NCBI RefSeq assembly: GCF_900156825.1
Contig: NZ_FTOV01000009.1
Coordinates: 110,702-174,701 of the forward strand
Direction of reading: 5' to 3'
DNA: 64,000 bases
Source of the DNA: Chryseobacterium gambrini
GTDB taxonomy: Bacteria; Bacteroidota; Bacteroidia; Flavobacteriales; Weeksellaceae
Below the pieces are notes generated by a model. That model saw nothing but the letters and a program-made list of their open reading frames with translations. It was not told the origin of the DNA and searched no databases. The position numbers and the translations under genes were made by a program. Shown here piece by piece: positions 26,404-35,568 of this stretch. Within the stretch, counting starts at the first letter, position 1; each line of letters starts with the position of its first letter.

Positions 26404-27840
26404 ATGAAAAAAATTCTGCTTACCGGCGCTACCGGATACATCGGGAAACGAATGATTAACGTAATCGCTGCACAAGGTTATCAGGTAATCTGCTGCTGCA
26501 GAGATAAAAACCGTTTTTCTAAAAGTGTGGATATTGATGATGCCCAGATTGAAGTGGTGGAAGTGGATTTTCTGAAACCCGAAACACTGGAAAATATTCC
26601 GAAAGATATTTCCGGAGCGTATTATCTGATGCATTCGATGAGCAACAGCAACGATTATGCAGAAATTGAAAGACAATGCGCCGTTAATTTTTCAAATTAT
26701 ATTGAAACCACCGACTGTAAACACATCGTTTATCTTTCGGGTTTGGCGAATGAAAAAGAGCTTTCTCAACATCTGAGTTCAAGATTTGAAGTTGAAAAAA
26801 TCCTGATGAAATGTAAAGTTCCGGCAACCGTTTTACGGGCTGGAATTATCATTGGTTCAGGAAGTGCATCGTTCGAAATCATCAGAGATTTAGTAGAAAA
26901 ATTACCGGTGATGGTGGCTCCGAAATGGCTTCACACAAAATGTCAGCCGATTGGAATTGCCAATGTTCTGGATTTTCTGATTTTTACTTTATTTAAAGAA
27001 CAGGCGTATCACAGAAATTTTGACATTGGCTGTGATAATGTTTTGACCTACAAAGAAATGCTTTTGGAGTTTGCCAAAATCAGAGGATTGAAAAGAAAGA
27101 TTTTTACCGTTCCTGTAATGACTCCGAAATTGTCTTCGTACTGGCTGTATTTTATTACTTCAACATCGTACAATTTAGCTTCTGCTCTGGTTGGAAGCAT
27201 GAAGATTGAAGTTATCTGCAGACCGGAAAGCCTTGCGGAAATTAAACAGATTACCGGAGTTCAGCCTTTTTCTTATGATACGGCGTTAAGAAGAACTTTG
27301 GCTAAAATTCAGGACAACGAAATTGCTTCAAGCTGGAAAGACAGCTTTATTAGCAGCAGAAGCGATTCCAGCCTGAAAGATTATCTTGATGTTCCAAAAT
27401 ACGGCTGTTTTGTAGATTTAAGAACTGAAGAATATGATGACCGTGAAAAATGTCTCCATAGAGTTTTTTCTTTAGGCGGCGCAAACGGATGGTACGGTCA
27501 GAGTCTCTGGAAGGTTCGCGGTTTTATGGATTTATTGGTTGGCGGACCGGGATTGAGACGCGGAAGAACGCATCCCGATAAACTTCATGAAGGTGATGCA
27601 CTGGATTTCTGGCGTGTTTTGTACGCTAATAAAGAAGAAGGAAAACTGATCCTCTTTGCAGAAATGAAACTTCCCGGAGAAGCGTGGTTAATGTTTAAAG
27701 TGTATAAAGGTAAACTTTGGCAAAAAGCGGTTTTTCGACCTCATGGATTAACCGGGAGATTATATTGGTATTCTGTTTTGCCGTTTCACGGAATTATTTT
27801 TAAAGGAATGGTAAGAAGACTGGCAGGAAAAATTTCTTGA
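26404..27840 (+). CDS. SDR/NmrA-like protein with C-terminal DUF2867
   Basis: A 478-residue fusion. The N-terminal NAD(P)-binding domain has GATGYIGKRMI at the start, then YLMHSM and the GLANEKELSQHL block, as in atypical SDRs and NmrA-like proteins. From about residue 330 a DUF2867 domain follows (GGPGLRRGRTHPDKLHEGDA, LILFAEMKLPGEAWLMFKV). It starts 48 bases after ribA and is probably co-transcribed. Family members with this layout often lie in photolyase clusters. The substrate is unknown. Confidence 0.85.
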   Translation: MKKILLTGATGYIGKRMINVIAAQGYQVICCCRDKNRFSKSVDIDDAQIEVVEVDFLKPETLENIPKDISGAYYLMHSMSNSNDYAEIERQCAVNFSNYIETTDCKHIVYLSGLANEKELSQHLSSRFEVEKILMKCKVPATVLRAGIIIGSGSASFEIIRDLVEKLPVMVAPKWLHTKCQPIGIANVLDFLIFTLFKEQAYHRNFDIGCDNVLTYKEMLLEFAKIRGLKRKIFTVPVMTPKLSSYWLYFITSTSYNLASALVGSMKIEVICRPESLAEIKQITGVQPFSYDTALRRTLAKIQDNEIASSWKDSFISSRSDSSLKDYLDVPKYGCFVDLRTEEYDDREKCLHRVFSLGGANGWYGQSLWKVRGFMDLLVGGPGLRRGRTHPDKLHEGDALDFWRVLYANKEEGKLILFAEMKLPGEAWLMFKVYKGKLWQKAVFRPHGLTGRLYWYSVLPFHGIIFKGMVRRLAGKIS

Positions 27841-27871
27841 TTTCAAATATATCCGATTATTTTTTAAGAAT

Positions 27872-27902
27872 TGGCAGCACATAAACGTGTTGCCAGTTTT
27901 TG
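27872..27902 (+). terminator. Rho-independent terminator
   Basis: TGGCAGCAC pairs with GTGTTGCCA around a short loop, followed by GTTTTTG. It ends the ribA-SDR operon. Confidence 0.75.
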
Positions 27903-28069
27903 TATGACATTTCTGTAGTAAACAATTGAGGATTATATTTTTAAGCAAATTTTAAATATTGCCTTAAACATCAGATAGAAAATTTTTATGAATCTTATTT
28001 CTATATCACTTTCATAATGCTTAATTTTAAAGCTTTAAACGTTTAAACATTTACTAATACATCATCATA

Positions 28070-29488
28070 ATGGAAAAATACAGTTATGGTATGATCGGAC
28101 TGGGAGTTATGGGGAGAAATCTCCTGTACAACATCGCCGATCACGGATTTTCTATTGCAGGATTTGATCTTGATCATGAAAAAATAAAAGATTTGGAAGA
28201 ACAGAAAACTTCCAATATGAATATAAAAGGTATACCTTCTCTGGAAGATTTTGTATCGCAGCTGGAAACACCGCGAAAAATTATTCTGATGGTTCCTGCC
28301 GGAAAACCGGTAGATGCGGTATTAGAAAATCTTAAACCGATTCTGAGCGAAGGAGATATCGTAATAGATGCCGGAAATTCTTACTTTAAAGATACCGACC
28401 GACGTGTGGCGGATCTGGCTTCCCAAAAGCTTCATTTTATGGGAATGGGAGTTTCCGGAGGCGAAAAAGGAGCGAGAACAGGACCAAGCATTATGCCGGG
28501 CGGAGATCAGGAAGCTTTCGGACTTTTACAGCCGATGCTGGAAGCCATTGCAGCCAAGGTAGATGGTGATGCGTGTACAGCCTACATGGGAAAAGGTTCT
28601 GCCGGAAATTATGTGAAAATGGTTCACAACGGGATTGAATATGCCATTATGCAGCTCATCAGCGAAGCGTATGATTTGCTGAGAAAAGGAGCAAAGCTTA
28701 CAAATGATGAGCTTTATGAAGTGTTTAAAGAATGGAATAACGGAGAGATGAATTCTTTCCTGATCGAAATCACAAGAGACATTTTCCAGCAGAAAGATTC
28801 TTTAACCGATGGTTATCTGGTTGATCAGATTTTAGATAAAGCAGGTGCTAAAGGAACCGGAAAATGGACTTCCGAACAGGCAATGGAAATCGGCGTTTCA
28901 ATTCCGACGATTGATATTGCGGTAACGTCCAGAATTTTATCAGCTTATAAAGACGAAAGAATAAAAGCTTCGCAACTGTATTCTCACAGTGAAGTTGTAA
29001 CTCCTGAGAACAAAGAGATTTTCATTAAAGAAGTGGGAGAGGCGCTGTATTTGTCAACATTAATCAGCTATGCACAAGGTCTGGCTTTACTGGTAAAAGC
29101 TTCTGAAGAATATCAGTTTGAAATTCCTCTGAAAGATGTAGTAAAGATCTGGAGAGGAGGATGCATTATCCGTTCTGTTTTATTGGAGAAATTCTATACT
29201 GCCTACACAAAAAATCCTCAGCTTTCCAATATTCTGCTTGATGAAAATATCGCAGCTATCGTTAAAGAAAAGGTTTCTTCATTGAGAAAAACAGCAGCTT
29301 TTGCAGTTTCAAACGGTATTTCAAGCTTAGGACTTCAGACGGCTTTAGGATATTTTGATGCCTATACCACGGAATCTCTTCCGGTGAATCTGATTCAGGC
29401 ACAGAGAGACTATTTCGGAGCACATACCTACCAGAGAACCGACAGAGAGGGAGTTTTTCACACCAACTGGGAAAGTTTTAATCATTAA
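28070..29488 (+). CDS. gnd: 6-phosphogluconate dehydrogenase (decarboxylating)
   Basis: Oxidises 6-phosphogluconate to ribulose-5-phosphate, giving NADPH and CO2. At 472 residues it has the usual long form. The N-terminal Rossmann motif is GLGVMGRNLLYNIADHGF. The substrate site holds KMVHNGIEYAIMQLISEAYD (Lys and Asn) and the C-terminus has GLQTALGYFDAY and an RDYFGAHTYQR tail that closes over the partner subunit. It lies 9 bases before zwf, so the two are co-transcribed. Confidence 0.97.
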   Translation: MEKYSYGMIGLGVMGRNLLYNIADHGFSIAGFDLDHEKIKDLEEQKTSNMNIKGIPSLEDFVSQLETPRKIILMVPAGKPVDAVLENLKPILSEGDIVIDAGNSYFKDTDRRVADLASQKLHFMGMGVSGGEKGARTGPSIMPGGDQEAFGLLQPMLEAIAAKVDGDACTAYMGKGSAGNYVKMVHNGIEYAIMQLISEAYDLLRKGAKLTNDELYEVFKEWNNGEMNSFLIEITRDIFQQKDSLTDGYLVDQILDKAGAKGTGKWTSEQAMEIGVSIPTIDIAVTSRILSAYKDERIKASQLYSHSEVVTPENKEIFIKEVGEALYLSTLISYAQGLALLVKASEEYQFEIPLKDVVKIWRGGCIIRSVLLEKFYTAYTKNPQLSNILLDENIAAIVKEKVSSLRKTAAFAVSNGISSLGLQTALGYFDAYTTESLPVNLIQAQRDYFGAHTYQRTDREGVFHTNWESFNH

Positions 29489-29497
29489 AATTCAGAA

Positions 29498-30979
29498 ATG
29501 AGCGAAAATAAAGTTTTGCAGCCAACAACAATTATCATTTTTGGCGCAACAGGAGATTTAGCAAAAAGAAAACTTTTTCCTGCATTTTACAACCTGTATA
29601 TAGATGGAAGAATGCCGAAAGGCTTTAACATCATCGCTTTGGGAAGAGCAGATAATTCCGACGAATATTTTAAAAATTACATCAGAGAAAACCTGAACAG
29701 CTTTTCAAGAAAAAAAGTAACTTCAGAAGACTGGGCGGGTTTTCAGGCACACATAACGTATGTTCAGCATCAGCTTGATGAAGAGAGTTCCTATAAAAAT
29801 CTAAATCAGAAGCTGGAAAGTTTTGATAAAGTCTACGGAACAAGAGGAAACAGACTTTTTTACCTTTCAATAGGTCCTAATTTTGTCGCTACCATTTCCA
29901 ATCATATCAAAAATGCATCGCTTGCTTCAGATCCTAAAAAAGACCGTATTATTATCGAAAAACCTTTCGGACACGATAAACAGTCTGCGATTGAACTGAA
30001 CAGCCTTTTGGCAGAAGCATTTGAAGAAGAACAGATCTACCGCATTGATCATTATCTGGGAAAAGAAACCGTACAGAATATTCTTGCCTTCAGGTTCGGA
30101 AATGCTATTTTTGAACCTTTGTGGGATCACAAACATATTGAATCTGTACAGATTACGGTAGCCGAAGAAGTAGGAGTGGAAACCAGAGGCAGCTTCTATG
30201 AACAGACCGGTGCATTGAGAGATATGATCCAGAATCACCTCTTGCAGATCCTTTGCATGGTGGCAATGGAACCGCCTGCTTCACTGGAATCCGGAGAGAT
30301 CAGAGATCGTAAAGTGGACGTATTAAAGTCTATCCGAAGAATTCCTGCGGAAAAAGTAGACCATTACGCAGTAAGAGGACAGTACGGAAAAGGGTCGGTA
30401 AATGGCGAAAAAGCAAAAGGATACAGACAGGAAGAAGGGATTGCGCCGGATTCCAACACCGAAACTTTTGCAGCCGTAAAGTTCTATCTGGATAATGAAA
30501 GATGGCAGGATGTTCCGTTTTACGTAAGGACAGGGAAAAAGATGAAAGAAAAACATTCTTACATCACCATTCAGTTTAAGCCGCTTCCGCATTCTACGTT
30601 TTCAGAAAGCTCGCAACAATTGTCTGCCAATCGACTGATTATCAATATTCAGCCGCTAATGGACATCCGATTGCAGTTTATGGCAAAAAAACCGGGACTT
30701 TCTCTGGTTTTAAAACCTGTAGAAATGATTTTTGATAATTTTGCCTGTCAGGAAGATACGCCGGAAGCTTACGAAACCTTATTGCTGGATGCACTTTTAG
30801 GAGATTTAACCCTGTTTATGCGTTCCGATCAGGTGGAAGAAGCATGGGATGTGGTAAAAACCATTCAGGAAGCGTGGGCAAATGAAAAAGATGCCTCTTT
30901 CCCAAACTATGAAGCCGGAAGTTGGGGTCCTGAAGAAAGTACTGCTCTGGTAGAAAGACAGGGACATCACTGGGTTTAA
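29498..30979 (+). CDS. zwf: Glucose-6-phosphate 1-dehydrogenase
   Basis: First step of the oxidative pentose phosphate pathway, forming 6-phosphogluconolactone and NADPH. It has 493 residues, the normal length. The coenzyme motif is FGATGDLAKRKLFPAFYNL. The catalytic peptide is RIDHYLGKETVQNIL with the conserved His. EKPFGHD is also present. Gene order gnd-zwf-pgl puts the whole oxidative branch together. Confidence 0.97.
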   Translation: MSENKVLQPTTIIIFGATGDLAKRKLFPAFYNLYIDGRMPKGFNIIALGRADNSDEYFKNYIRENLNSFSRKKVTSEDWAGFQAHITYVQHQLDEESSYKNLNQKLESFDKVYGTRGNRLFYLSIGPNFVATISNHIKNASLASDPKKDRIIIEKPFGHDKQSAIELNSLLAEAFEEEQIYRIDHYLGKETVQNILAFRFGNAIFEPLWDHKHIESVQITVAEEVGVETRGSFYEQTGALRDMIQNHLLQILCMVAMEPPASLESGEIRDRKVDVLKSIRRIPAEKVDHYAVRGQYGKGSVNGEKAKGYRQEEGIAPDSNTETFAAVKFYLDNERWQDVPFYVRTGKKMKEKHSYITIQFKPLPHSTFSESSQQLSANRLIINIQPLMDIRLQFMAKKPGLSLVLKPVEMIFDNFACQEDTPEAYETLLLDALLGDLTLFMRSDQVEEAWDVVKTIQEAWANEKDASFPNYEAGSWGPEESTALVERQGHHWV

Positions 30980-31006
30980 AAATAAACTTGTGTTAAACTA
31001 TTTCAG

Positions 31007-31160
31007 AATTAACCACAAAAGAAACGATAGACAATTTTAAAGTGAATTTCTATAATAATCAAAGCGCTCATTTTTAAAAACTGTGAGCTTTTTTATTAAT
31101 AATGATCAGCTTTAAATAAAAATTTAGTTCAATTTTTGTGACTTTCGCGGTTAAATAAAA
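31007..31160. repeat. Dispersed AACCACAAAAG repeat with inverted ends
   Basis: AATTAACCACAAAAGAAACG on the left and TTTGTGACTTTCGCGGTTAAA on the right are inverted relatives of each other. Parts of the same family appear near 19487-19552, 23140-23190, 31943 and 42272-42438. This copy separates zwf from pgl. Confidence 0.55.
31063..31095 (+). terminator. Rho-independent terminator
   Basis: GCTCA (31066-31070) pairs with TGAGC (31084-31088), helped by ATTTTTAAAAA in the loop, and is followed by TTTTTTATT. It lies after zwf inside the repeat, so pgl probably has its own promoter or depends on read-through. Confidence 0.6.
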
Positions 31161-31198
31161 GTCTAAACAGATTTAATATAATAAAGAAAAAAGTAAAA

Positions 31199-31909
31199 AT
31201 GAAGATTACCGTATTTAACGATTTAGATACATTATATAAAAAAGCTGCAGACCGTTTTGTAGATTTGGCTGAAAAGTCGATTCAGGATCACGACCGTTTT
31301 GTGGTGGCGCTAAGTGGAGGTTCCTCTCCGAAAGCTATCTTTAAACTGTTGGCTTCCGGGGAATATGCAGATAAAATAGAGTGGAGCAAAGTCTTTTTTT
31401 TCTGGGTAGACGAAAGATGGGTTCCGCTGAATGACGAGAGAAGCAATGCTAAAATGACATTCGATACACTTCTCGATCATGTTTCAGTACATAAAGATCA
31501 CATTTTCCCGATGTATAAAGACGAAGTTTCTGCGGAAGAATTTGCTGCGGAATATGAAAATCAGATCAGAAATGTTCTGGGAAATGACGGAAGTTTTGAT
31601 TTTATTCTGTTGGGAATGGGAGACGACGGACATACAGCATCACTGTTTCCGGGAGAAAAAGTGCTTTGGGAAAAAGAAAAGTGGGTGGATGCCTATTATC
31701 TGAAACCTCAGGAAATGTTCAGAATTACCCTTACAGCTCCCATCATCAATAACGCAGAAAATATTTTGATCGTCACCTTTGGAGAAAGCAAAAAACACGC
31801 TCTGAATGAAGTTTTGAACGGGGTTTACAATCCCGAACAATATCCGATGCAGCTTATTGAAAAAAGAGATTGTGTAGAACTTTTCACAGACGAAAAAGCA
31901 AAAGGATAA
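31199..31909 (+). CDS. pgl: 6-phosphogluconolactonase
   Basis: Hydrolyses 6-phosphogluconolactone between Zwf and Gnd. It has 236 residues. The family signatures are VALSGGSSPKAIFKLL and the FDFILLGMGDDGHTASLFPG block, whose His is the catalytic general base in the NagB/pgl fold. WSKVFFFWVDERWVP is also typical. It is 219 bases from zwf. Confidence 0.95.
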   Translation: MKITVFNDLDTLYKKAADRFVDLAEKSIQDHDRFVVALSGGSSPKAIFKLLASGEYADKIEWSKVFFFWVDERWVPLNDERSNAKMTFDTLLDHVSVHKDHIFPMYKDEVSAEEFAAEYENQIRNVLGNDGSFDFILLGMGDDGHTASLFPGEKVLWEKEKWVDAYYLKPQEMFRITLTAPIINNAENILIVTFGESKKHALNEVLNGVYNPEQYPMQLIEKRDCVELFTDEKAKG

Positions 31910-32184
31910 TCATTAAATTTTAAACTTGTTTAAGCTCTTTATTTGAACCACAAAAAAGGACAAAAGATTGAGCTGCTGTAGTTAAAGTTAATAAAGATTT
32001 TAAAGTTTTTTAAAACAAAAATATTCTTGTTGGAAAATGCAAAGACGCAAGATTTCTATTAGTCTCAAATCTTTAAGGCGCAAGAAAATCAAAGATTTTC
32101 AATAAAGAATTGATGTTTAATTTTATCCTAGATAAAATCTTTTCTGGTTAAATTAATAATTGTTAAATAGGTATTGCGTATATT
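31910..32184. other. Intergenic region with dispersed repeat
   Basis: AACCACAAAAAAGGACAAAAG near 31945 and GCAAAGACGCAAGA near 32038 with an inverted TTAAGGCGCAAGA relative near 32080 belong to the dispersed repeat family also seen at 42272-42438. No gene is present. Confidence 0.45.
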
Positions 32185-32218
32185 AAGCAGCGACGGCACT
32201 TGTGCCGTCGCTGCTTTC
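32185..32218. terminator. Strong rho-independent terminator
   Basis: A stem of about 15 bp, AAGCAGCGACGGCAC with GTGCCGTCGCTGCTT, is followed by TCTTT on the plus strand. It separates pgl from the convergent minus-strand gene. Confidence 0.85.
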
Positions 32219-32244
32219 TTTAAAACCATAGTATAAATATTTAC

Positions 32245-33780
32245 TTACCCTTTGTGATACGGACAGCCTGATGTCGCAGCCGGAGCATTTAAGGATATAT
32301 TTTCCGGAGTTTTTGTTCCTTCAAAAAACTGCTCTTCTATAATTTTTCTCTGATCTTCAGGAATATCCTCCAGTTTTCGAAGCGTGTTCACCTGAATATG
32401 CGGCCAGCTTGTTGTTCCGCCGTCATCTCCGAAATGGAATTCAAAAAGAATAATCTGCTCATACTGAAGCTGAAGAATCTCTCTTCCGTTTTCTACCACC
32501 GTTTCGATCCACATTCTGAAATTTACCTCTACCGTCGGAACAAAACGGTTTACAAAAGGAACATTTAAAATCCCGCCTTGTGCACCGGTTTTGTTTTTGG
32601 AAGACATCTGAAGAAAAACATAATTCTTAACTTCCTGTCCGCTGAGCGTATCTCTTAATCTCAGATCCGGTCTTACCGAATAAGGATAAAGATCGTGTGC
32701 AAGAATTCTCTGCGTGTAAATTTTATTTTCTCCCGGATCATTTTGGTCATTTAGCGTTTCGTGAACCCAAGCCGGAGCGGGCTCATCCAGATTGATAGGA
32801 TGCGTTTCACTCGCTCCTGCTCCTCCCATCGTTGGCGAAACAGAAAGGAAATCATAATTCCATGCTTTATCGCCTTCCGGAAACTGCGGAGCTCCCTGAA
32901 CAAGATAATTGGATTGGGAAGGAACAATGTCGCCCAGTAAAGTGATCGTGCTTCCGTGAGGAATCACTCCGCTTCGCGAAATAGAATAATCCGGAATAAA
33001 ATACGGTCCGCGATTACCGGCTCCCGGTTTCAGTTCTTTTGCCGGAATAATCTCATAATATTCCTGTCCTTCCTTCAGTTCACTCATCAGAATATACTGA
33101 GGATTTCCGTTTTCATCTTTCACCTGCACCAAAGGCTCGTTTCTGTATTCGCCTTTGTACCCGTAGTTTTTGTAATCTTCCTCATCAAAAGCATGAATTC
33201 CGCGGTCTCTTTCGATGGATTCCTTTGTGGCTGCGTGATTGTAGACATCACTCAGCCAGAGATACATTCCGTTTTCTTCATGAATAGGTGTGTACAGCAA
33301 ATCCGGATTATCTTTTTGGGTATTTACACTTTTAATGCTTTGCTCGTACTTTATAGCCCCGCAGAAAAGCTCATTTGCCCCGCCACGATTGCGTACACCT
33401 CCCGGAACAAGAGAAAAAACCAGTTTTTCAATGTATTCTTCACATTCAAAGCTGAACTTTCCCGGAATTGTTCCCGAATTCGTTCCCGGTGAAGGCATAA
33501 TCGTGGTATGAACGCCGCTTCCGTTCATTGTTCTGTCGATATTTTTATTGTAATCGGCGTTGTAGCTCACCCAGGTTCCGTCCAGAGCCTTTAAAATGCC
33601 ATAGTCTACATTATCTACAATCTGGTTCAGATTTTTTTCTCTGAAAGGAATCAACGGATCATCGATCGTGAGTTTGGAATACCCTTTCATAAGGTTTTCC
33701 AGAAAACCCTGAGAACTGTCTGCGGATGTTCTCAGAAACAGGCTTTCCTGCTCAATACTTTCTTTTTGTCTTTTCAGCAT
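32245..33780 (-). CDS. Probable heme-binding/peroxidase-like protein
   Basis: A 511-residue soluble protein. I recognise only a likeness to large heme-binding proteins with an FABP-like LDGTWV start motif (YGILKALDGTWVSYN at about residues 60-75). Other notable blocks are FSLVPGGVRNRGGANELFCG, DIVPSQSNYLVQGAPQFPEG, and EFHFGDDGGTTSWPHIQVNT. It has no signal peptide. The C-terminus ends SGCPYHKG, a Cys-Pro motif with a following His that resembles heme regulatory motifs. The enzyme activity is not known and the family call is tentative. It is transcribed alone. Confidence 0.5.
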   Translation of the reverse strand: MLKRQKESIEQESLFLRTSADSSQGFLENLMKGYSKLTIDDPLIPFREKNLNQIVDNVDYGILKALDGTWVSYNADYNKNIDRTMNGSGVHTTIMPSPGTNSGTIPGKFSFECEEYIEKLVFSLVPGGVRNRGGANELFCGAIKYEQSIKSVNTQKDNPDLLYTPIHEENGMYLWLSDVYNHAATKESIERDRGIHAFDEEDYKNYGYKGEYRNEPLVQVKDENGNPQYILMSELKEGQEYYEIIPAKELKPGAGNRGPYFIPDYSISRSGVIPHGSTITLLGDIVPSQSNYLVQGAPQFPEGDKAWNYDFLSVSPTMGGAGASETHPINLDEPAPAWVHETLNDQNDPGENKIYTQRILAHDLYPYSVRPDLRLRDTLSGQEVKNYVFLQMSSKNKTGAQGGILNVPFVNRFVPTVEVNFRMWIETVVENGREILQLQYEQIILFEFHFGDDGGTTSWPHIQVNTLRKLEDIPEDQRKIIEEQFFEGTKTPENISLNAPAATSGCPYHKG

Positions 33781-34302
33781 GGTAATTTCGTTTTTATAAT
33801 GATAAGTTTTTTTGATTCTGAAAATTATTTTAACTTCAAAATAGAGGTTTAAAGATTTCCGAAATCATCAGTTTTACTCTTCAAAATTAATCAGTCTGGG
33901 AAAGAAAAAAGTCAGTAGTTTTACTTAATTGTGCAGTGTAAAGAGAATTTTTCGTAATTTAAAAATGAATAGTAAATAAAAGTTTCTAAATAACAGAATT
34001 TAAATATCGAAGAGAGTAGATCAAAAAAAGTTACCCTTAAATAATTCTTATAGGATTGTTTTTACGGTTTTTAAGATTGAATTTGTTGTAGAACCAAGAA
34101 CTTTTAAAGTGTTAGTGAGAGAAAGTTAAGAAATTGTTGTTTCGGGATTTTTTATATTTAAGTAAGTGTTTTTTTGATTAATCTTATCGTGAAGTTTTAC
34201 CTTAACATTATCTATAATAAATTTTAATTTTTCCTTTTTTTATTTTAAAAGGTTTTACATTTTGGGAGCATTGGCTGATTTGGATCTTTTTATATTTGGT
34301 AA
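33781..34302. other. Intergenic region without recognised gene
   Basis: About 520 bases of AT-rich DNA between two minus-strand genes. No frame of note and no clear hairpin was found; it probably holds the promoter of the heme-binding protein and the 3' end of the AraC transcript. Confidence 0.4.
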
Positions 34303-35289
34303 TTATAGTGATTTAATATATTCACTGGGTGTTATTCCTTCAATTTGTTTAAAAACTCTGTTAAATGTAGATTGATTTGAAAATCCAGCCTCCGAATATA
34401 TATAGAGCATGGTAAGTTTCTGCAAATCACTTTTTTCGATCATTTTTTTTACATGAATAATCCGCAATGTATTGATATAGTGATTAAAATTTTTGTAATT
34501 ATTGATCTGGATGGCTTTTGATATATAGCTTGGATTTACATTCATAATCGAGGCGAGTTTGGAAAGGCTGAAATCAGGATCTTTAAAGAGCTTTTGACTG
34601 TTGATTTCTGAGTCTGTTTTCTCAAATAATTTTTTCAGCAATGATTCATCAATATTAACAGTTTTGTTATTCTCGCTTTTCTTCGGTTCTTCTTTCAAAT
34701 TTTCTTCTTCTTTACTGTTGAGTATTTCCTGAATACTTTTGGTTTCTGCTATTTTAATTTTTTCTTTATAATAAATAAGTAAAAGAACCACTAAAAAATT
34801 TGCTAAAAATACAATCGTATCCGACAGCAGAATTTCATTTCTGGAATACACTCTGAGATTCAAATGAAAATGAGTAGAAATAATATACACTAAAGCTATC
34901 AAAATAAAAGTATAAAAAGAGTACATATAACACTCTCTTTTACTCAAAAAAATATATGCTGCAATGGGAATCGGGAAAAACCAAACTACATTCAGAATGG
35001 TATATTTCCAGAAAACAAATAATAAAAAGCAGGCATATAATGGAGCAACGAATAAATAGATCTTTATAAACTTAAATGGATTAAAGTTGTTCAGTGTATT
35101 CAAAACAACTAAAAGTATCAGAATTATTATAAAACCGCAAGCAGTATAATAGGTCAACAGGGAATCTTTAACGAAAAAAAGATACATTATTGTAAACAGC
35201 ATTAATACCGAAAGCATTATCTTAAAGTAAGCCGACAAGAGGTTTTTTATTTCCTTTTCTACCCCTTTTTCATAAATCTCTTCTATCAT
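34303..35289 (-). CDS. Membrane-bound AraC-family transcriptional regulator
   Basis: A 328-residue regulator. Residues 20-190 hold about six hydrophobic helices (for example MLSVLMLFTIMYLFFV, FLANFLVVLLLIYY), then a charged linker. The C-terminal 100 residues are an AraC double HTH: SLSKLASIMNVNPSYISKAI, IHVKKMIEKSDLQ, and FSNQSTFNRVFKQIEGITPS. It senses a membrane signal or is held at the membrane. It diverges from the secreted protein gene and may control it. Confidence 0.85.
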   Translation of the reverse strand: MIEEIYEKGVEKEIKNLLSAYFKIMLSVLMLFTIMYLFFVKDSLLTYYTACGFIIILILLVVLNTLNNFNPFKFIKIYLFVAPLYACFLLFVFWKYTILNVVWFFPIPIAAYIFLSKRECYMYSFYTFILIALVYIISTHFHLNLRVYSRNEILLSDTIVFLANFLVVLLLIYYKEKIKIAETKSIQEILNSKEEENLKEEPKKSENNKTVNIDESLLKKLFEKTDSEINSQKLFKDPDFSLSKLASIMNVNPSYISKAIQINNYKNFNHYINTLRIIHVKKMIEKSDLQKLTMLYIYSEAGFSNQSTFNRVFKQIEGITPSEYIKSL

Positions 35290-35416
35290 GTGTGCTTTAT
35301 TTTCTTATTTATTGAATTTGATTGATTTAAAATATTGATTTACAATTATTTATTTTTTTATAAATGATTTATTGTTTTTCATTTATCACAAATATTTATC
35401 CCTATGTTCAAGTGTT

Positions 35417-35424
35417 TATTTTTG
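35417..35424 (+). promoter_or_regulatory. Possible -7 box for the secreted protein gene
   Basis: TATTTTTG matches TAnnTTTG exactly, about 145 bases before the start codon. No clear -33 box stands at the right distance, so this is weak. Confidence 0.25.
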
Positions 35425-35568
35425 TAAAGCGAAAATTAAAACAAGATAATTTCTGTAAGCGCAAATATAGTTATTGTTTAAAAAAAATCTTGTTTAAATA
35501 CTAAAAATAGCAAAATATAGAATTTATATTTTGTTTTTCATCAGAATAATACAATAAATACAGTCAAC

